Assembly (NCBI RefSeq): GCF_014652415.1
Contig: NZ_BMYT01000002.1
Location: 558,001-622,000, forward strand
Source of the DNA: Affinundibacterium macrobrachii
GTDB taxonomy: Bacteria > Pseudomonadota > Gammaproteobacteria > Burkholderiales > Burkholderiaceae_D
Direction of reading: 5' to 3'
Length of the DNA: 64,000 nt
Shown: piece by piece, positions 32,001-42,831 of the stretch
Layout of the letters: each line of letters begins with the position of its first letter
Numbering within the stretch: position 1 is the stretch's first letter
The notes under the pieces: model-generated
Seen by the model: the letters and a program-made list of their open reading frames with translations, nothing else
What the model was told of the DNA's origin: nothing
Database searches by the model: none
Made by a program: the position numbers and the translations under genes

Positions 32001-32337
32001 TGAAGCATGCGCCGCACATTTACAGATTGCTGATTTAATTGTTTACCCATATCAGCAGACGCAAGAGTCTTCCAGCGCCGCGGTACGCATGGGAATCGCT
32101 TCTGGCGTCGCCGTAGCTGTAACACCGTTGACTATTTTTGATGATGTCGGAGATGCTGTGTACCGATTGCCTGGAACATCGCCAGTCGAGTTAGCAACTG
32201 GAATGCAGACTATATTGCATGATGCTGATTTACAGCGGACGCAGATTTCACAAGCGCGTGCATGGGCACAGTCACGGCAATGGCCATGGTTATCGAATCG
32301 ATTATTAAACTTGATCGACGTACTGCAAAATGAGTAG
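29002..32337 (+). CDS. Multidomain glycosyltransferase with three GT4-like units
   Basis: 1111 residues. Three glycosyltransferase B-fold units in series. The first (1-365) has FVCMSQHEGFGMPLIESM with the E-x7-E motif (around 267); the second (about 370-750) has FVAPTRGEGFGLPIAEAM (around 623). The third (about 760-1111) is degenerate, with YPYQQTQESSSAAVRMG where E-x7-E would be (around 1020). Hence two active sugar-transfer sites and a third possibly altered one. Acts in the cytoplasm on a growing polysaccharide chain. Co-translated with the preceding methyltransferase gene. Confidence 0.88.
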   Translation: MQIKSIHQFHPACLAGDGVTNGMLFTQNILRGLGLNSEIFCEHIPPELQTQVKHISQLGLESNYLLMVHHSLGYDNHFWLDALQVPKLMVYHNITPEEFLPVEGPLRRLSLFGRQQLHQWAPHFIGGIGDSAINTQELEQANFKKRKTIPLLVDVDKVRSGDFNAELLYSLRGVVNLLFVGRVCENKQQLALLDMLAALKRSYNQPVRLILAGATTSEAYESQIKERITQLGLTQNVVLTGKVAQADLLAYYRAADVFVCMSQHEGFGMPLIESMVFDVPVLAHAASGIPDTMGEGGLLLKEFDPTAMAAMVHMVLTEPALKRRIIAGQRRNLARFEVANVRASLFDYLNRLDLDLNLNSPSVAAVNHAKQVWQVEGPIDSSYSLAVVNRAFARALQAQGKQVRMRSLDAGQTKEISPEFLQQNSDIAKMVVRANSTVESPDVALRYCYPPYLDDMRARVRAIHCYGWEESGYPIEFAQGFNRKLDVVLAHTEFVKRALIDNGVTVPVKVIGGGADHLLSVQPIAPTEQLKRFSFLHISSCFPRKGVDVLLQAYAKAFRADDDVSLVIKTFPNPHNDVQQQLENLRANDPDFPSVILVNRDCSDEELAGWYQACDAFVAPTRGEGFGLPIAEAMLFDLPVITTAFGGQIDFCDEQSAWLCDFDFEKSRTHLGAMHSVWANPKASHLAQLLREVYSLPESQRRVKTELARQRILRDFTWAKTAGNSIQAIADLERQPLLRTEPKIAWISSWNKRCGIAAYSAFLSNKIPTDRLTIYADQCDERTAPDGENVVRNWRMGFDHNLDQLFADIVAAEIDVVVIQYNFGFFTLSELAKFIEALEARQIHVHCFFHATADLVRPDQTFSLGSIASALSKATRLYVHGVADLNRLKDFGLLENVCLFPQGLLPTPVSNVAAIRQSLGISDSKKIVASYGFLLPHKGLPQLIQAFAKLRQQDDSLHLLLLNALYPVSESSQELEHCRALIAQLGIGRDVTMLTDFLADEACAAHLQIADLIVYPYQQTQESSSAAVRMGIASGVAVAVTPLTIFDDVGDAVYRLPGTSPVELATGMQTILHDADLQRTQISQARAWAQSRQWPWLSNRLLNLIDVLQNE

Positions 32338-32452
32338 GGATAGCTGAGTGTGACTATCAGATTAGGCGTAGCGCGTTTCGTTGGTTTATCACGTTGATGT
32401 AATGATGGTCGTTTAATGACTAACAGAATTGATTGAAAATTGAGAGTTCAAG

Positions 32453-33118
32453 ATGAAAAATCTAAAACAAGAGTTTATCCATTTTGCAGTAGATGCTGAG
32501 GTAATTCGCTTTGGCGAGTTTGTAACGAAGGCTGGTCGTAAGTCGCCTTACTTCTTTAATGCAGGCCTATTCAATAATGGCGAGAATTTGGGCCGTGTTG
32601 CGAATTTCTATGCGCAAACATTGCTTGATTCAGGTATTGCTTTCGATATGTTGTTTGGGCCGGCGTATAAAGGAATTACTTTGGCTTCCGCGACTGCAGT
32701 TGCACTTGCTGCTAAAGGGCGCAACGTTCCATTTGCTTACAATCGCAAAGAAGCAAAAGATCATGGCGAAGGTGGATCAATTGTTGGTGCCAAGTTAGCG
32801 GGGCGCGTTGTTATTGTCGATGATGTCATCTCTGCTGGCACCTCGGTTCGAGAGTCTGTTGAAATGATTCGCGCTGCTGGTGCGACGCCATGTGCTGTAT
32901 TAATTGCGCTCGATAGAATGGAGCGAGCTGGCAGCGATGATCATCTTTCCGCTTTATCCGCAGTTCAGGAAATCAGTAAGAACTTTGATATTCCTGTTGT
33001 GGCGATTGCCAGTCTAAATGACTTGTTTGAATGTTTGTCGCATGCAGAGGCTGCACCAGCTTTGGTTCAATATAAAGATGCGGTTGCTGCTTACCGTCAA
33101 AAATACGGTGCTGTATAA
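32453..33118 (+). CDS. pyrE: Orotate phosphoribosyltransferase
   Basis: 221 residues. Converts orotate and PRPP to OMP in pyrimidine synthesis. [21 protein letters not shown] at the N-terminus and the PRPP-binding loop [13 protein letters not shown] are diagnostic; [13 protein letters not shown] is the catalytic loop. The gene is separated by 115 bp from the polysaccharide gene upstream and has its own ribosome-binding site, so it is probably an old resident with polysaccharide genes inserted around it. Confidence 0.96.
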   Translation: MKNLKQEFIHFAVDAEVIRFGEFVTKAGRKSPYFFNAGLFNNGENLGRVANFYAQTLLDSGIAFDMLFGPAYKGITLASATAVALAAKGRNVPFAYNRKEAKDHGEGGSIVGAKLAGRVVIVDDVISAGTSVRESVEMIRAAGATPCAVLIALDRMERAGSDDHLSALSAVQEISKNFDIPVVAIASLNDLFECLSHAEAAPALVQYKDAVAAYRQKYGAV

Positions 33119-35472
<2,354 letters not shown>

Positions 35473-35476
<4 letters not shown>

Positions 35477-36696
35477 ATGTAGTGCTATCCATCGAGGCGA
35501 TTCATCCGCCATTGGCAGGGATCGGTCGTTATGCTTGGGAGTTAGCGACACGTTTACCGTTTCAGCAAGAAATTGAAGCGGTTCGATATTTATCGGATGG
35601 TCAATGGCGTGATTTACCGACCCCCAATTTGGTTGAAGCGGTATCACCTGATGTTGAGCTTACAAGTGATACGGACAAGACAGTATTGAATTTCAAAGGA
35701 CGCATGCGTAAGCGTCTTGAACAATTCCCACATAAACTAAGACGTAAAATCGGGCAAGTGCCGCTATTTGCGCGCGCTTATGGCAAATTCATGCCATTGT
35801 TAGCGAGCAATAATCTGGACGGCGTCAAGGATGCGGTATTTCATGGGCCAAATTATTTTGTTCCTAAAACACATTTACCAAGTATCGTCACAATTCATGA
35901 CCTTTCAATTTATCGTTATCCGCAATGGCATCCGAAAGCGCGCATAGAGCGTATGCAAATGGCGATTCCAGAGGCGATTGAACGCGCAAGTTTAATTTTG
36001 GCGATTTCTGAGTCTACCCGTAAGGATATTATCGATCAATTTCAAATACCTGCTGAACGTGTACAAGTCACATTGCTCGGTGTTGATCAAATTTATCATC
36101 CGCGAACCTCGGCACAACTAACTCCTGTGCTATCAAAGTTTGGCTTGAGCATGCATGCGTATAGCTTTTTTGTGTCAACCATAGAACCGCGCAAAAACTT
36201 AACGAATCTGATTGCCGCGTATCGTTTATTGCCGATTGCAATGCGTCAACGATGGCCATTGGTCTTGGTCGGTGGCGGTGGCTGGCAAAGCGAAGATATC
36301 CATGCGGATATTCAGCGTGCGGTAAGTGAGGGCTGGTTGAAGTATCTTGGTTTTGTCGATCAGGCCGACTTGCCCGCTTTATATGCGGGCGCACGTTTGT
36401 TCACATATCCATCTTGGTATGAAGGCTTTGGTTTGCCAATAGCAGAGGCAATGGCTAGTGGCGTGCCAGTACTGACCTCGAATTGCTCTTCCATGCCAGA
36501 GGTGGCAGCAGGTGCGGCTAGGCTAGTTGAGCCCGGTGATGTTGATTCCATTCGGGAAGGGTTAGCACAAGCATTAGATGATGACGAGTGGCGCGAGCTT
36601 GCAGTTCAGCGAGGTTTGCAACGTGCCACAGAACTTAGCTGGGATGCCTGTGTTAGAAACACAGTCGCAGCTTATCAAAGCGTCAGCAATAAGTGA
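35473..36696 (+). CDS. GT4-family glycosyltransferase
   Basis: 407 residues, mannosyl/rhamnosyltransferase-like. GIGRYAWELATRLP at the N-terminus, FVSTIEPRKNLTNLIAAY in the middle, and FTYPSWYEGFGLPIAEAMASGVPVLTS with the E-x7-E motif. The TTG start overlaps the rmd stop by 4 bp and has GAGG 7 bp upstream. Being coupled to gmd-rmd it probably adds D-rhamnose; the linkage cannot be read. Confidence 0.9.
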
Positions 36697-36703
36697 GATA
36701 AAA

Positions 36704-37816
36704 ATGAAAGTTCTGCATTTTTACCGTACTTATTATCCGGATAGTTTTGGTGGCGTTGAGCAAGTGATTCGGCAGTTGGTAACTGCTACCTCACAACTTG
36801 GTGTCCGTGCTGATGTTCTGACATTAACTCGAAATAAAGAACTCGATATCGAGTTCGAAGGGCAAAAAGTTTTCCGAGCACCGTTGGACTTTGAGATTGC
36901 TTCGACTGGATTTTCATGGGCTGCATTAAAGAAGTTTAAGCACTTAGCGGCACAGGCTGACCTTGTTCATTACCATTTCCCATGGCCGTTTATGGATATC
37001 GCGCATTACGTTTGCGATATTAAAAAGCCCAGTGTCGTCACTTATCATTCGGATATCGTCAGGCAGAAGCAGCTTCTGAAAATTTATCAGCCACTTAAAA
37101 ATAAATTTCTGAAAAGTGTTGATCGGATCGTTGCCACATCCCCTAACTACATGGCAAGTAGTGAGACGCTGAACACGTATAAACATAAGACTGAAGTCAT
37201 TACCTATGGCTTAGAACGAGCAATTTATCCCAAGCACGATTTAGCATTGTGCGCACAATGGCGTGCCAAGCTACCTGAAAAGTTTTTGTTATTTGTCGGG
37301 ATGCTGCGCTATTACAAGGGTTTGCATGTTTTGCTAGAAGCTGCCGCTGGCACGGATATTCCCGTTGTTATACTCGGCGATGGGCCAGAAGAGCGCGCCT
37401 TGAAATCACAAGCGCAAGCATTAGGATTAAAACATGTGTATTTTCTAGGGGCCTTGCCAGATCAAGACAAATCCGCATTACTGACATTGTGCTACGGTCT
37501 GGTATTTCCATCGCATTTACGATCAGAGGCTTTTGGCATTACTTTGCTTGAAGCGGCGATGTACGGCAAGCCTATGATCTCGTGCGAAATCGGCACCGGA
37601 ACCTCCTACGTCAATGTAGATGGTGTAACAGGTTTGGTTGTGCCTCCAAGTAATCCATTGGCATTGCGCCAAGCGATGTTTGATTTGTATTCCAATCCAC
37701 AGCAAGCGCTGGAATTTGGTAAGAGCGCAGAGCAGCGTTTCGAGTCTTTATTTACTGCACAAGTCATGGGACGTAAATATGTTGAACTCTATCAAGACGT
37801 GCTCAATACGCGCTAA
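36704..37816 (+). CDS. GT4-family glycosyltransferase
   Basis: 370 residues from ATG 36704 (MKVLHFYRTYYPDSFGGVEQVIRQL); the frame is open further upstream but lies inside the previous gene. Motifs: GGVEQVI donor/acceptor loop, FVGMLRYYKGLHVLLEA, HLRSEAFGITLLEAAMYGKPMIS with E-x7-E. Starts 7 bp after the preceding glycosyltransferase gene. Last gene of the gmd-rmd-GT-GT operon, which faces wzt end to end. Confidence 0.9.
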   Translation: MKVLHFYRTYYPDSFGGVEQVIRQLVTATSQLGVRADVLTLTRNKELDIEFEGQKVFRAPLDFEIASTGFSWAALKKFKHLAAQADLVHYHFPWPFMDIAHYVCDIKKPSVVTYHSDIVRQKQLLKIYQPLKNKFLKSVDRIVATSPNYMASSETLNTYKHKTEVITYGLERAIYPKHDLALCAQWRAKLPEKFLLFVGMLRYYKGLHVLLEAAAGTDIPVVILGDGPEERALKSQAQALGLKHVYFLGALPDQDKSALLTLCYGLVFPSHLRSEAFGITLLEAAMYGKPMISCEIGTGTSYVNVDGVTGLVVPPSNPLALRQAMFDLYSNPQQALEFGKSAEQRFESLFTAQVMGRKYVELYQDVLNTR

Positions 37817-37879
37817 GTAACTGGCTGCTTTCCTAATTTTTTTGCTAGAAAAAAGTCCCAGTTTGGCGCTTGCTGATTC

Positions 37880-39124
37880 TTATTTGCGAGTGACCGTAAA
37901 TTCGGTATCTAACCAACTGCTGCCGATAAATTGGTTTTTATCCGCATTGATCACGTCAAACACGAGTAAATTGTCCTGCCATTCATAATTTTCATCGAGG
38001 TGAGATTCGCCACGAGTTAGTGCCGTAGTAACTGAGTATGATCCTGCGCCTAGCGTGCATACAAAGGGCAAGCGAAACACGAATTGTTGACCGCCTTGTA
38101 AATCAGTTTGTACTAATCCAGCGTGCCACGTATTGCTGCCCCAAATAATACTTCCCTGCTTATCGCGCAGCATGAATCCCAGAACCAATTGATCGATTGC
38201 TGAATTAATTTTGACTTCACAAACTAGTTCTACCGCTTGACCAACTTGCGCTACCGCGAGTTCTGCTCCGCTAACTTGGTCTTGTAAATTGAGCTTCACT
38301 ACTTCTGCACGTTTATCCCCAGACTTTGTTTTTAGCCAGCCATTCTCATCGCGATTTTGTAAAATATTGAGCTGCGCATTTTCTTTTTGTGCGACGAATG
38401 CATTGTAATAATCAACAACTTCATCCGGTCGCCCTTGTTTCAGAATTTGTCCTTGATCTAACAGGATTACGTAATCACACAATGCTCGCACATCACTTAG
38501 ACCATGTGTGACCAGAATAATTGAAGTGCCTTGCTCTTTAAATTGTTTAATTCGGTCAAAGCTACGATGTTGAAAATAGCTATCACCAACCGACAAAATT
38601 TCATCAACAATCAAGACATCTGGACGCACAGCAGTCGCCACAGCAAATGCTAGGCGCGCTTGCATACCGCTTGAATACACACGCAGGGGTTGGTCAAAAA
38701 AATCGCCAATTTCGGCAAAATTTTCTATGCCTTTCATCAGTTGTTCAAGCTCTTGTGCGCTATAGCCTAATAACCCTCCAGCCATATACGCATTTTGACG
38801 ACCGGTAAATTCTGGATTAAAACCTAAGCCCAATTCAAGCATCGCACTAATGCGTCCGACCACATGAATATGCCCAGTGCTAGGGCGTACCGTGCCAGTA
38901 ATCATCTTTAATAAAGTGCTTTTACCTGCGCCATTTTGCCCAATAATTGCGATAGCTTGGCCAGGTGCCACATCGAAGGAGATATCTTTATTTGCCCAGT
39001 ATTCTTGACTGGTTTTGACAGGTACACCGACCCAGCTGAGCAGGCGAGAAAATAAACTACGATACTTGGCGTAACATTTGCCAACACCGCTGACCTGTAA
39101 AACATAAGAAGGTAATTGCGTCAT
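37880..39124 (-). CDS. wzt: Polysaccharide ABC exporter ATPase with C-terminal carbohydrate-binding domain
   Basis: 414 residues. Residues 1-250 are the nucleotide-binding domain: Walker A GQNGAGKSTLLKM, signature YSSGMQARLAFA, Walker B VLIVDEILSVGD, H-loop ILVTHG. Residues 270-414 form a beta-rich C-terminal domain (ELVCEVKINSAIDQLVLGFMLRDKQG, YSVTTAL) as in Wzt proteins that recognise the capped polysaccharide end before export. Its ATG overlaps the wzm stop. Confidence 0.94.
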   Translation of the reverse strand: MTQLPSYVLQVSGVGKCYAKYRSLFSRLLSWVGVPVKTSQEYWANKDISFDVAPGQAIAIIGQNGAGKSTLLKMITGTVRPSTGHIHVVGRISAMLELGLGFNPEFTGRQNAYMAGGLLGYSAQELEQLMKGIENFAEIGDFFDQPLRVYSSGMQARLAFAVATAVRPDVLIVDEILSVGDSYFQHRSFDRIKQFKEQGTSIILVTHGLSDVRALCDYVILLDQGQILKQGRPDEVVDYYNAFVAQKENAQLNILQNRDENGWLKTKSGDKRAEVVKLNLQDQVSGAELAVAQVGQAVELVCEVKINSAIDQLVLGFMLRDKQGSIIWGSNTWHAGLVQTDLQGGQQFVFRLPFVCTLGAGSYSVTTALTRGESHLDENYEWQDNLLVFDVINADKNQFIGSSWLDTEFTVTRK

Positions 39125-39915
39125 AAAGCATCAACCAAATCAGGACTCGCACGACGGAAAATCCAGAATGAAAATATAAAAATACCGACAGCAATCATCG
39201 CGGGTACAAACAAATTTGACCAAGTTGGGAATTTTCCAAACAGCAGGGCATCTTGATAAATTTGGACAATCATCGCCATTGGATTGAGTTCTAGAATTGA
39301 GGTAAATTGTTTGGGTAAGGTTTCTCTCGTGTATACCACTGGAGTGAGCCAAAACCACAATTGCAAGACGATCGTAATTACTTGACCGACATCGCGCGAA
39401 AATACATTTAATAAGCCGAGTAAGATGCCCAAACCGAATGCGAATAGCATGATGATTGCAATTCCCACGAGGACACTTAACCAAGCGACTGTTGGCATAT
39501 GTCCGAGCAACAGGAATATGACAAAAATAGAACTCAGTAAGAGCAAATGATTTAACAGTGCGCTACCACCGACAATTAAAGGCAAGCACAGTCGAGGAAA
39601 GGCGATCTTTTTTAAAGTATTCGAGTAATCGATAAACACGGTAGTGCAGCGAGTGACTATCTCCGCGAATAAACCCCAGGCAGCCGTTCCTGCCATCAAA
39701 TAAATTGCATAAGCAGACTTGCTGTCGACGTGCGGTAGTTTTGCTGCAAGTATTTCTGATAAAACAATCGCAAAAATGGCGGCTTGCGCTAGTGGATTCA
39801 AAATCATCCATAATGCGCCTAGCTTACTGCGCGCAAAACGGCCAAGAAACTCTGCCTTGATTGAGGATTGAATGAAATGACGGAAGCGCCAGATCGAGAG
39901 AAGAAATGCTTTCAA
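39121..39915 (-). CDS. wzm: Polysaccharide ABC exporter permease
   Basis: 264 residues with about six membrane segments; ABC-2 type. FLGRFARSKLGALWMILNPLAQAAIFAIVLS and YLMAGTAAWGLFAEIV near the N-terminus and VVYTRETLPKQFTSILELNPMAMIVQIYQD near the C-terminus are typical of Wzm/KpsM-like permeases. Forms the inner-membrane channel with Wzt. The gene ends within the wzt start (ATGA) and starts 24 bp after manC on the same strand. Confidence 0.94.
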   Translation of the reverse strand: MKAFLLSIWRFRHFIQSSIKAEFLGRFARSKLGALWMILNPLAQAAIFAIVLSEILAAKLPHVDSKSAYAIYLMAGTAAWGLFAEIVTRCTTVFIDYSNTLKKIAFPRLCLPLIVGGSALLNHLLLLSSIFVIFLLLGHMPTVAWLSVLVGIAIIMLFAFGLGILLGLLNVFSRDVGQVITIVLQLWFWLTPVVYTRETLPKQFTSILELNPMAMIVQIYQDALLFGKFPTWSNLFVPAMIAVGIFIFSFWIFRRASPDLVDAL

Positions 39916-39939
39916 TTACGCCTACCTTTTATCTATGTA

Positions 39940-41394
39940 TTAGGCGTCAGCACGGCCGTAAATATCGCCGAAACGAACGATGTCATCTTCACCCAAATAA
40001 GTGCCTGATTGCACCTCGATCACTTCGAGATCGGTCGTGCCAAGATTCTCAAGTCGATGCTTAACACCCAAAGGAATAAAGGTTGACTCATTTGGCTGCA
40101 AGGTCATGACTTCGTCACCGCGGGTTACTGTCGCCACACCAGACACAACGACCCAATGTTCAGCACGATGATTGTGTAATTGCATGGATAAACGACCACC
40201 AGGTTTGACCACAATGCGTTTCACTTGAAAATGTTCACCACTATCGACTGAGTCATAGTGACCCCATGGACGGTAAACTTTTCTATGATTATCTGTTTGT
40301 TTGTACTGACCAGCCTTTAGACGCGTAATGACTTGTTTCATGCCAGAGGTATTGGCTTTATTGGTTACCAAAACCGCGTCGGGTGTTTCAATAATGATGG
40401 CATCTTCCATTCCAAGACAAACTAGCAAGCGACTATCTGCCATTGCTAGACAATTCTTTGAATTCTCCATCATCACATCACCACGCGCACAATTGCCTTG
40501 AGCATCTTTTTCGGAGATTTCCCACACGGCATCCCATGCACCCACATCTGACCAGCCAACATCGAGCGGAATGACACAGGCTTGAATACCTAAATCGGTT
40601 GTTGCGTTCAGTTTTTCCATCACAGCATAGTCGATTGAATCTGACGGACAGGAAGAAAAATCTTCTTTCGCAATGCGTACAAAATCACAGTCTGATTTTG
40701 CATTTGTCATAGATTGCGCACACACCGTATACATGCTCGGATTAAAGTGTTTGATCGCACGTAGCCAGATGCTTGCACGCATCATAAAAATGCCACTGTT
40801 CCACAGGTATTGACCAGAATTGAGGTACATCTGCGCTGTTGCTAGATCAGGTTTTTCGACAAAACCATCAATCGCATAAATCGCATCTTCTGCAATTGCG
40901 CCACCCATCTTGATATAACCATAGCCAGTTTCAGGGCGATGGGCTTTGATCCCAAAAGTAATAATCGCACCATTTTTCGCTTGCTCTAGCCCAGACTCAA
41001 CAGCGGTTTGAAAAGCAGTTTTATCTGCAATAACATGGTCCGCCGGCATTACCAACAAAATCGCATCGTCTTGTTGTGTCACTGCGGCAATCGCTGCTAG
41101 TGTTAATGCCGGAGCCGTATTTTTACCGACGGGTTCTAGTAACAGCGTTTGATCTTCTAAACCGATGTCTCGTAATTGCTCCGCAGTGATAAATCGATAC
41201 TCTTCATTGCACAAAATAATCAAGCGTTGAGCAACGGTCAATGAGCCGCACACATCAGTTACACGACGTGCAGTTGCTTGCAGCATCGATTCGCCACCAT
41301 CAAGCGCGAGCAATTGCTTGGGATGCTTTTCACGAGAAAGCGGCCATAGACGTGTTCCTGATCCCCCAGACAAAATAACTGGTTGTAAATTCAT
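39940..41394 (-). CDS. manC: Mannose-1-phosphate guanylyltransferase / mannose-6-phosphate isomerase
   Basis: 484 residues, bifunctional. The N-terminal nucleotidyltransferase has ILSGGSGTRLWPLSREKHPKQLL and FVEKPDLATAQMYL; the C-terminal cupin isomerase half has VKRIVVKPGGRLSMQLHNHRAEHW and FIPLGVKHRLENLG. It supplies GDP-mannose for Gmd-Rmd. No phosphomannomutase is encoded in the window. It is the first gene of a manC-wzm-wzt operon; promoter not identified. Confidence 0.95.
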   Translation of the reverse strand: MNLQPVILSGGSGTRLWPLSREKHPKQLLALDGGESMLQATARRVTDVCGSLTVAQRLIILCNEEYRFITAEQLRDIGLEDQTLLLEPVGKNTAPALTLAAIAAVTQQDDAILLVMPADHVIADKTAFQTAVESGLEQAKNGAIITFGIKAHRPETGYGYIKMGGAIAEDAIYAIDGFVEKPDLATAQMYLNSGQYLWNSGIFMMRASIWLRAIKHFNPSMYTVCAQSMTNAKSDCDFVRIAKEDFSSCPSDSIDYAVMEKLNATTDLGIQACVIPLDVGWSDVGAWDAVWEISEKDAQGNCARGDVMMENSKNCLAMADSRLLVCLGMEDAIIIETPDAVLVTNKANTSGMKQVITRLKAGQYKQTDNHRKVYRPWGHYDSVDSGEHFQVKRIVVKPGGRLSMQLHNHRAEHWVVVSGVATVTRGDEVMTLQPNESTFIPLGVKHRLENLGTTDLEVIEVQSGTYLGEDDIVRFGDIYGRADA

Positions 41395-41809
41395 TGCGTA
41401 CTTTCGATATTGATTAATACTTTTTAATTTGTTCTTCGCGACTGCTATTTGTGCGATCTTTTCATCGCTACCATTTCTCGCGCTTCATTCTGTGTTTAAT
41501 TTGGCGCCCAATTAAGGAGGTATTTCTTTTGAACTTGGTTCTAATTAGCACTAGTTTTTAAGTTTACTAATTTTGCTGATTCGAAACCAAGTAGCAGTGA
41601 AGCCGATAGTATATCTCGCTTGCTCGTTGATTCAGTAGAATATCGGTATCAGTCTTATTACAAAACTACCCATAATTCTATACAAAAACGATACTGCTTC
41701 TCTTAGCTTTTCTAGTCCAGCATGCTTTCGGTTAAAAACAAGATATCGGCTTGGAGTTCATTGTTTGACTTAGCTTTCGATAGCTTATGATTTACGTTCT
41801 TATTCAACG
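41395..41809. other. Intergenic region between manC and the SGNH-like gene
   Basis: 415 bp, AT-rich, no gene. Must contain the manC promoter on the minus strand, but I see no convincing pair of boxes. A plus-strand AAGGAGGT (41514-41521) followed 7 bp later by a ten-codon TTG frame is probably chance. Confidence 0.4.
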
Positions 41810-42784
41810 CTACAAGCATTGTTGTGATTGTCGAAGTTGCTCGATTAGGCGTTGCGTATGTATTGCTCTGGCCCAATCTTGTAAATGATGGTCGGTGTCA
41901 AAAAAATGGTCAGCAGGGTACATGAAATCAAATGGTTTTCCAACATAAGGAAGGCCCAAGTTACTCACTCGATCTGGCAATGATTCATAAAAACGCCGTT
42001 CTACTATAGAATTTTTATAGGAATCGTGAAATAGCAATGCGGTTGGTACAGCGATTAAGCATAGCTGGTTTTCGTGAGCCCATTTTGAGAATTGGCTCAA
42101 TCTTTCCCATGCACCGTTTTCTTGAAGCGCTCGCTCTCCGTAACTCCATGCTTTTTTGGGAGATGCGGCAATCGCTATTGCTGCCCGATCATGTTCTTGT
42201 TGATGTTCGCGTCCAGAGAAAGTCTGATCACCTACGCTGTCAAGGTGATGCGCTCCGTAGGTTCCCGAATTGACCGGTGAATCTATCGGTTGGCGTAAGC
42301 CCTGAATCCATCGCTCTGGCGCCATTCCCAAAATAAATTGTGTCTTTTCATACTGCGTGAGTGAATTCCAGTAGGTTGGGTCTCGGCCAATCACATAGTC
42401 GATGATTTGCGAATTGGCTGCACCATCATCTAGGTAAAGTGCGTACTCCAACGGCAAGATAAGAATATCACCTCGTTTGGCAGCTTTTCGCGCCTGCGTT
42501 AGGATGTAATCCAAACCAAGTCCCGCGTTGACCGCTAGATTAATGGTTGGGCGTTGCCAATAAGCGCTCAGTTGCTTTGAGTCGATTCCGAACATCGCAT
42601 TCGAACCAGCGACGACCAATACCTTAGGTTCAGTGATTTTCGCTGCAGCTTGCAGCTTGAGTTGGTATGCATCAAACACCCAACGCGATGTCGGCGTTGC
42701 AGTTCCTATTTGCGATGTGAGTCCTTGAATCCATACGAGACTCAACGTCACTAAACAAGTAAAAAAACCAATCCAGAATTTCAT
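41810..42784 (-). CDS. Membrane-anchored SGNH/AlgX-like protein of an acylation pair
   Basis: 324 residues with an N-terminal membrane anchor (FWIGFFTCLVTLSLVWIQGL), the rest periplasmic. VLVVAGSNAMFGIDSKQL resembles the GxS nucleophile block of SGNH hydrolases and FFDTDHHL near the C-terminus could supply the Asp-His pair. The gene lies 47 bp downstream of an MBOAT acyltransferase gene, the usual arrangement of AlgI/AlgX- or PatA/PatB-type polysaccharide O-acetylation. No named family recognised with certainty. Confidence 0.7.
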   Translation of the reverse strand: MKFWIGFFTCLVTLSLVWIQGLTSQIGTATPTSRWVFDAYQLKLQAAAKITEPKVLVVAGSNAMFGIDSKQLSAYWQRPTINLAVNAGLGLDYILTQARKAAKRGDILILPLEYALYLDDGAANSQIIDYVIGRDPTYWNSLTQYEKTQFILGMAPERWIQGLRQPIDSPVNSGTYGAHHLDSVGDQTFSGREHQQEHDRAAIAIAASPKKAWSYGERALQENGAWERLSQFSKWAHENQLCLIAVPTALLFHDSYKNSIVERRFYESLPDRVSNLGLPYVGKPFDFMYPADHFFDTDHHLQDWARAIHTQRLIEQLRQSQQCL

Positions 42785-42831
42785 CGCTTCATGTTGTAAT
42801 AAGTTGAGCAGAATTATTGATAAGATGATTC

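Noticed and set aside
41514..41561. Perfect Shine-Dalgarno AAGGAGGT followed by a ten-codon TTG frame
   Set aside because: Too short, no attenuator-like structure and no gene on that strand to regulate; probably chance.
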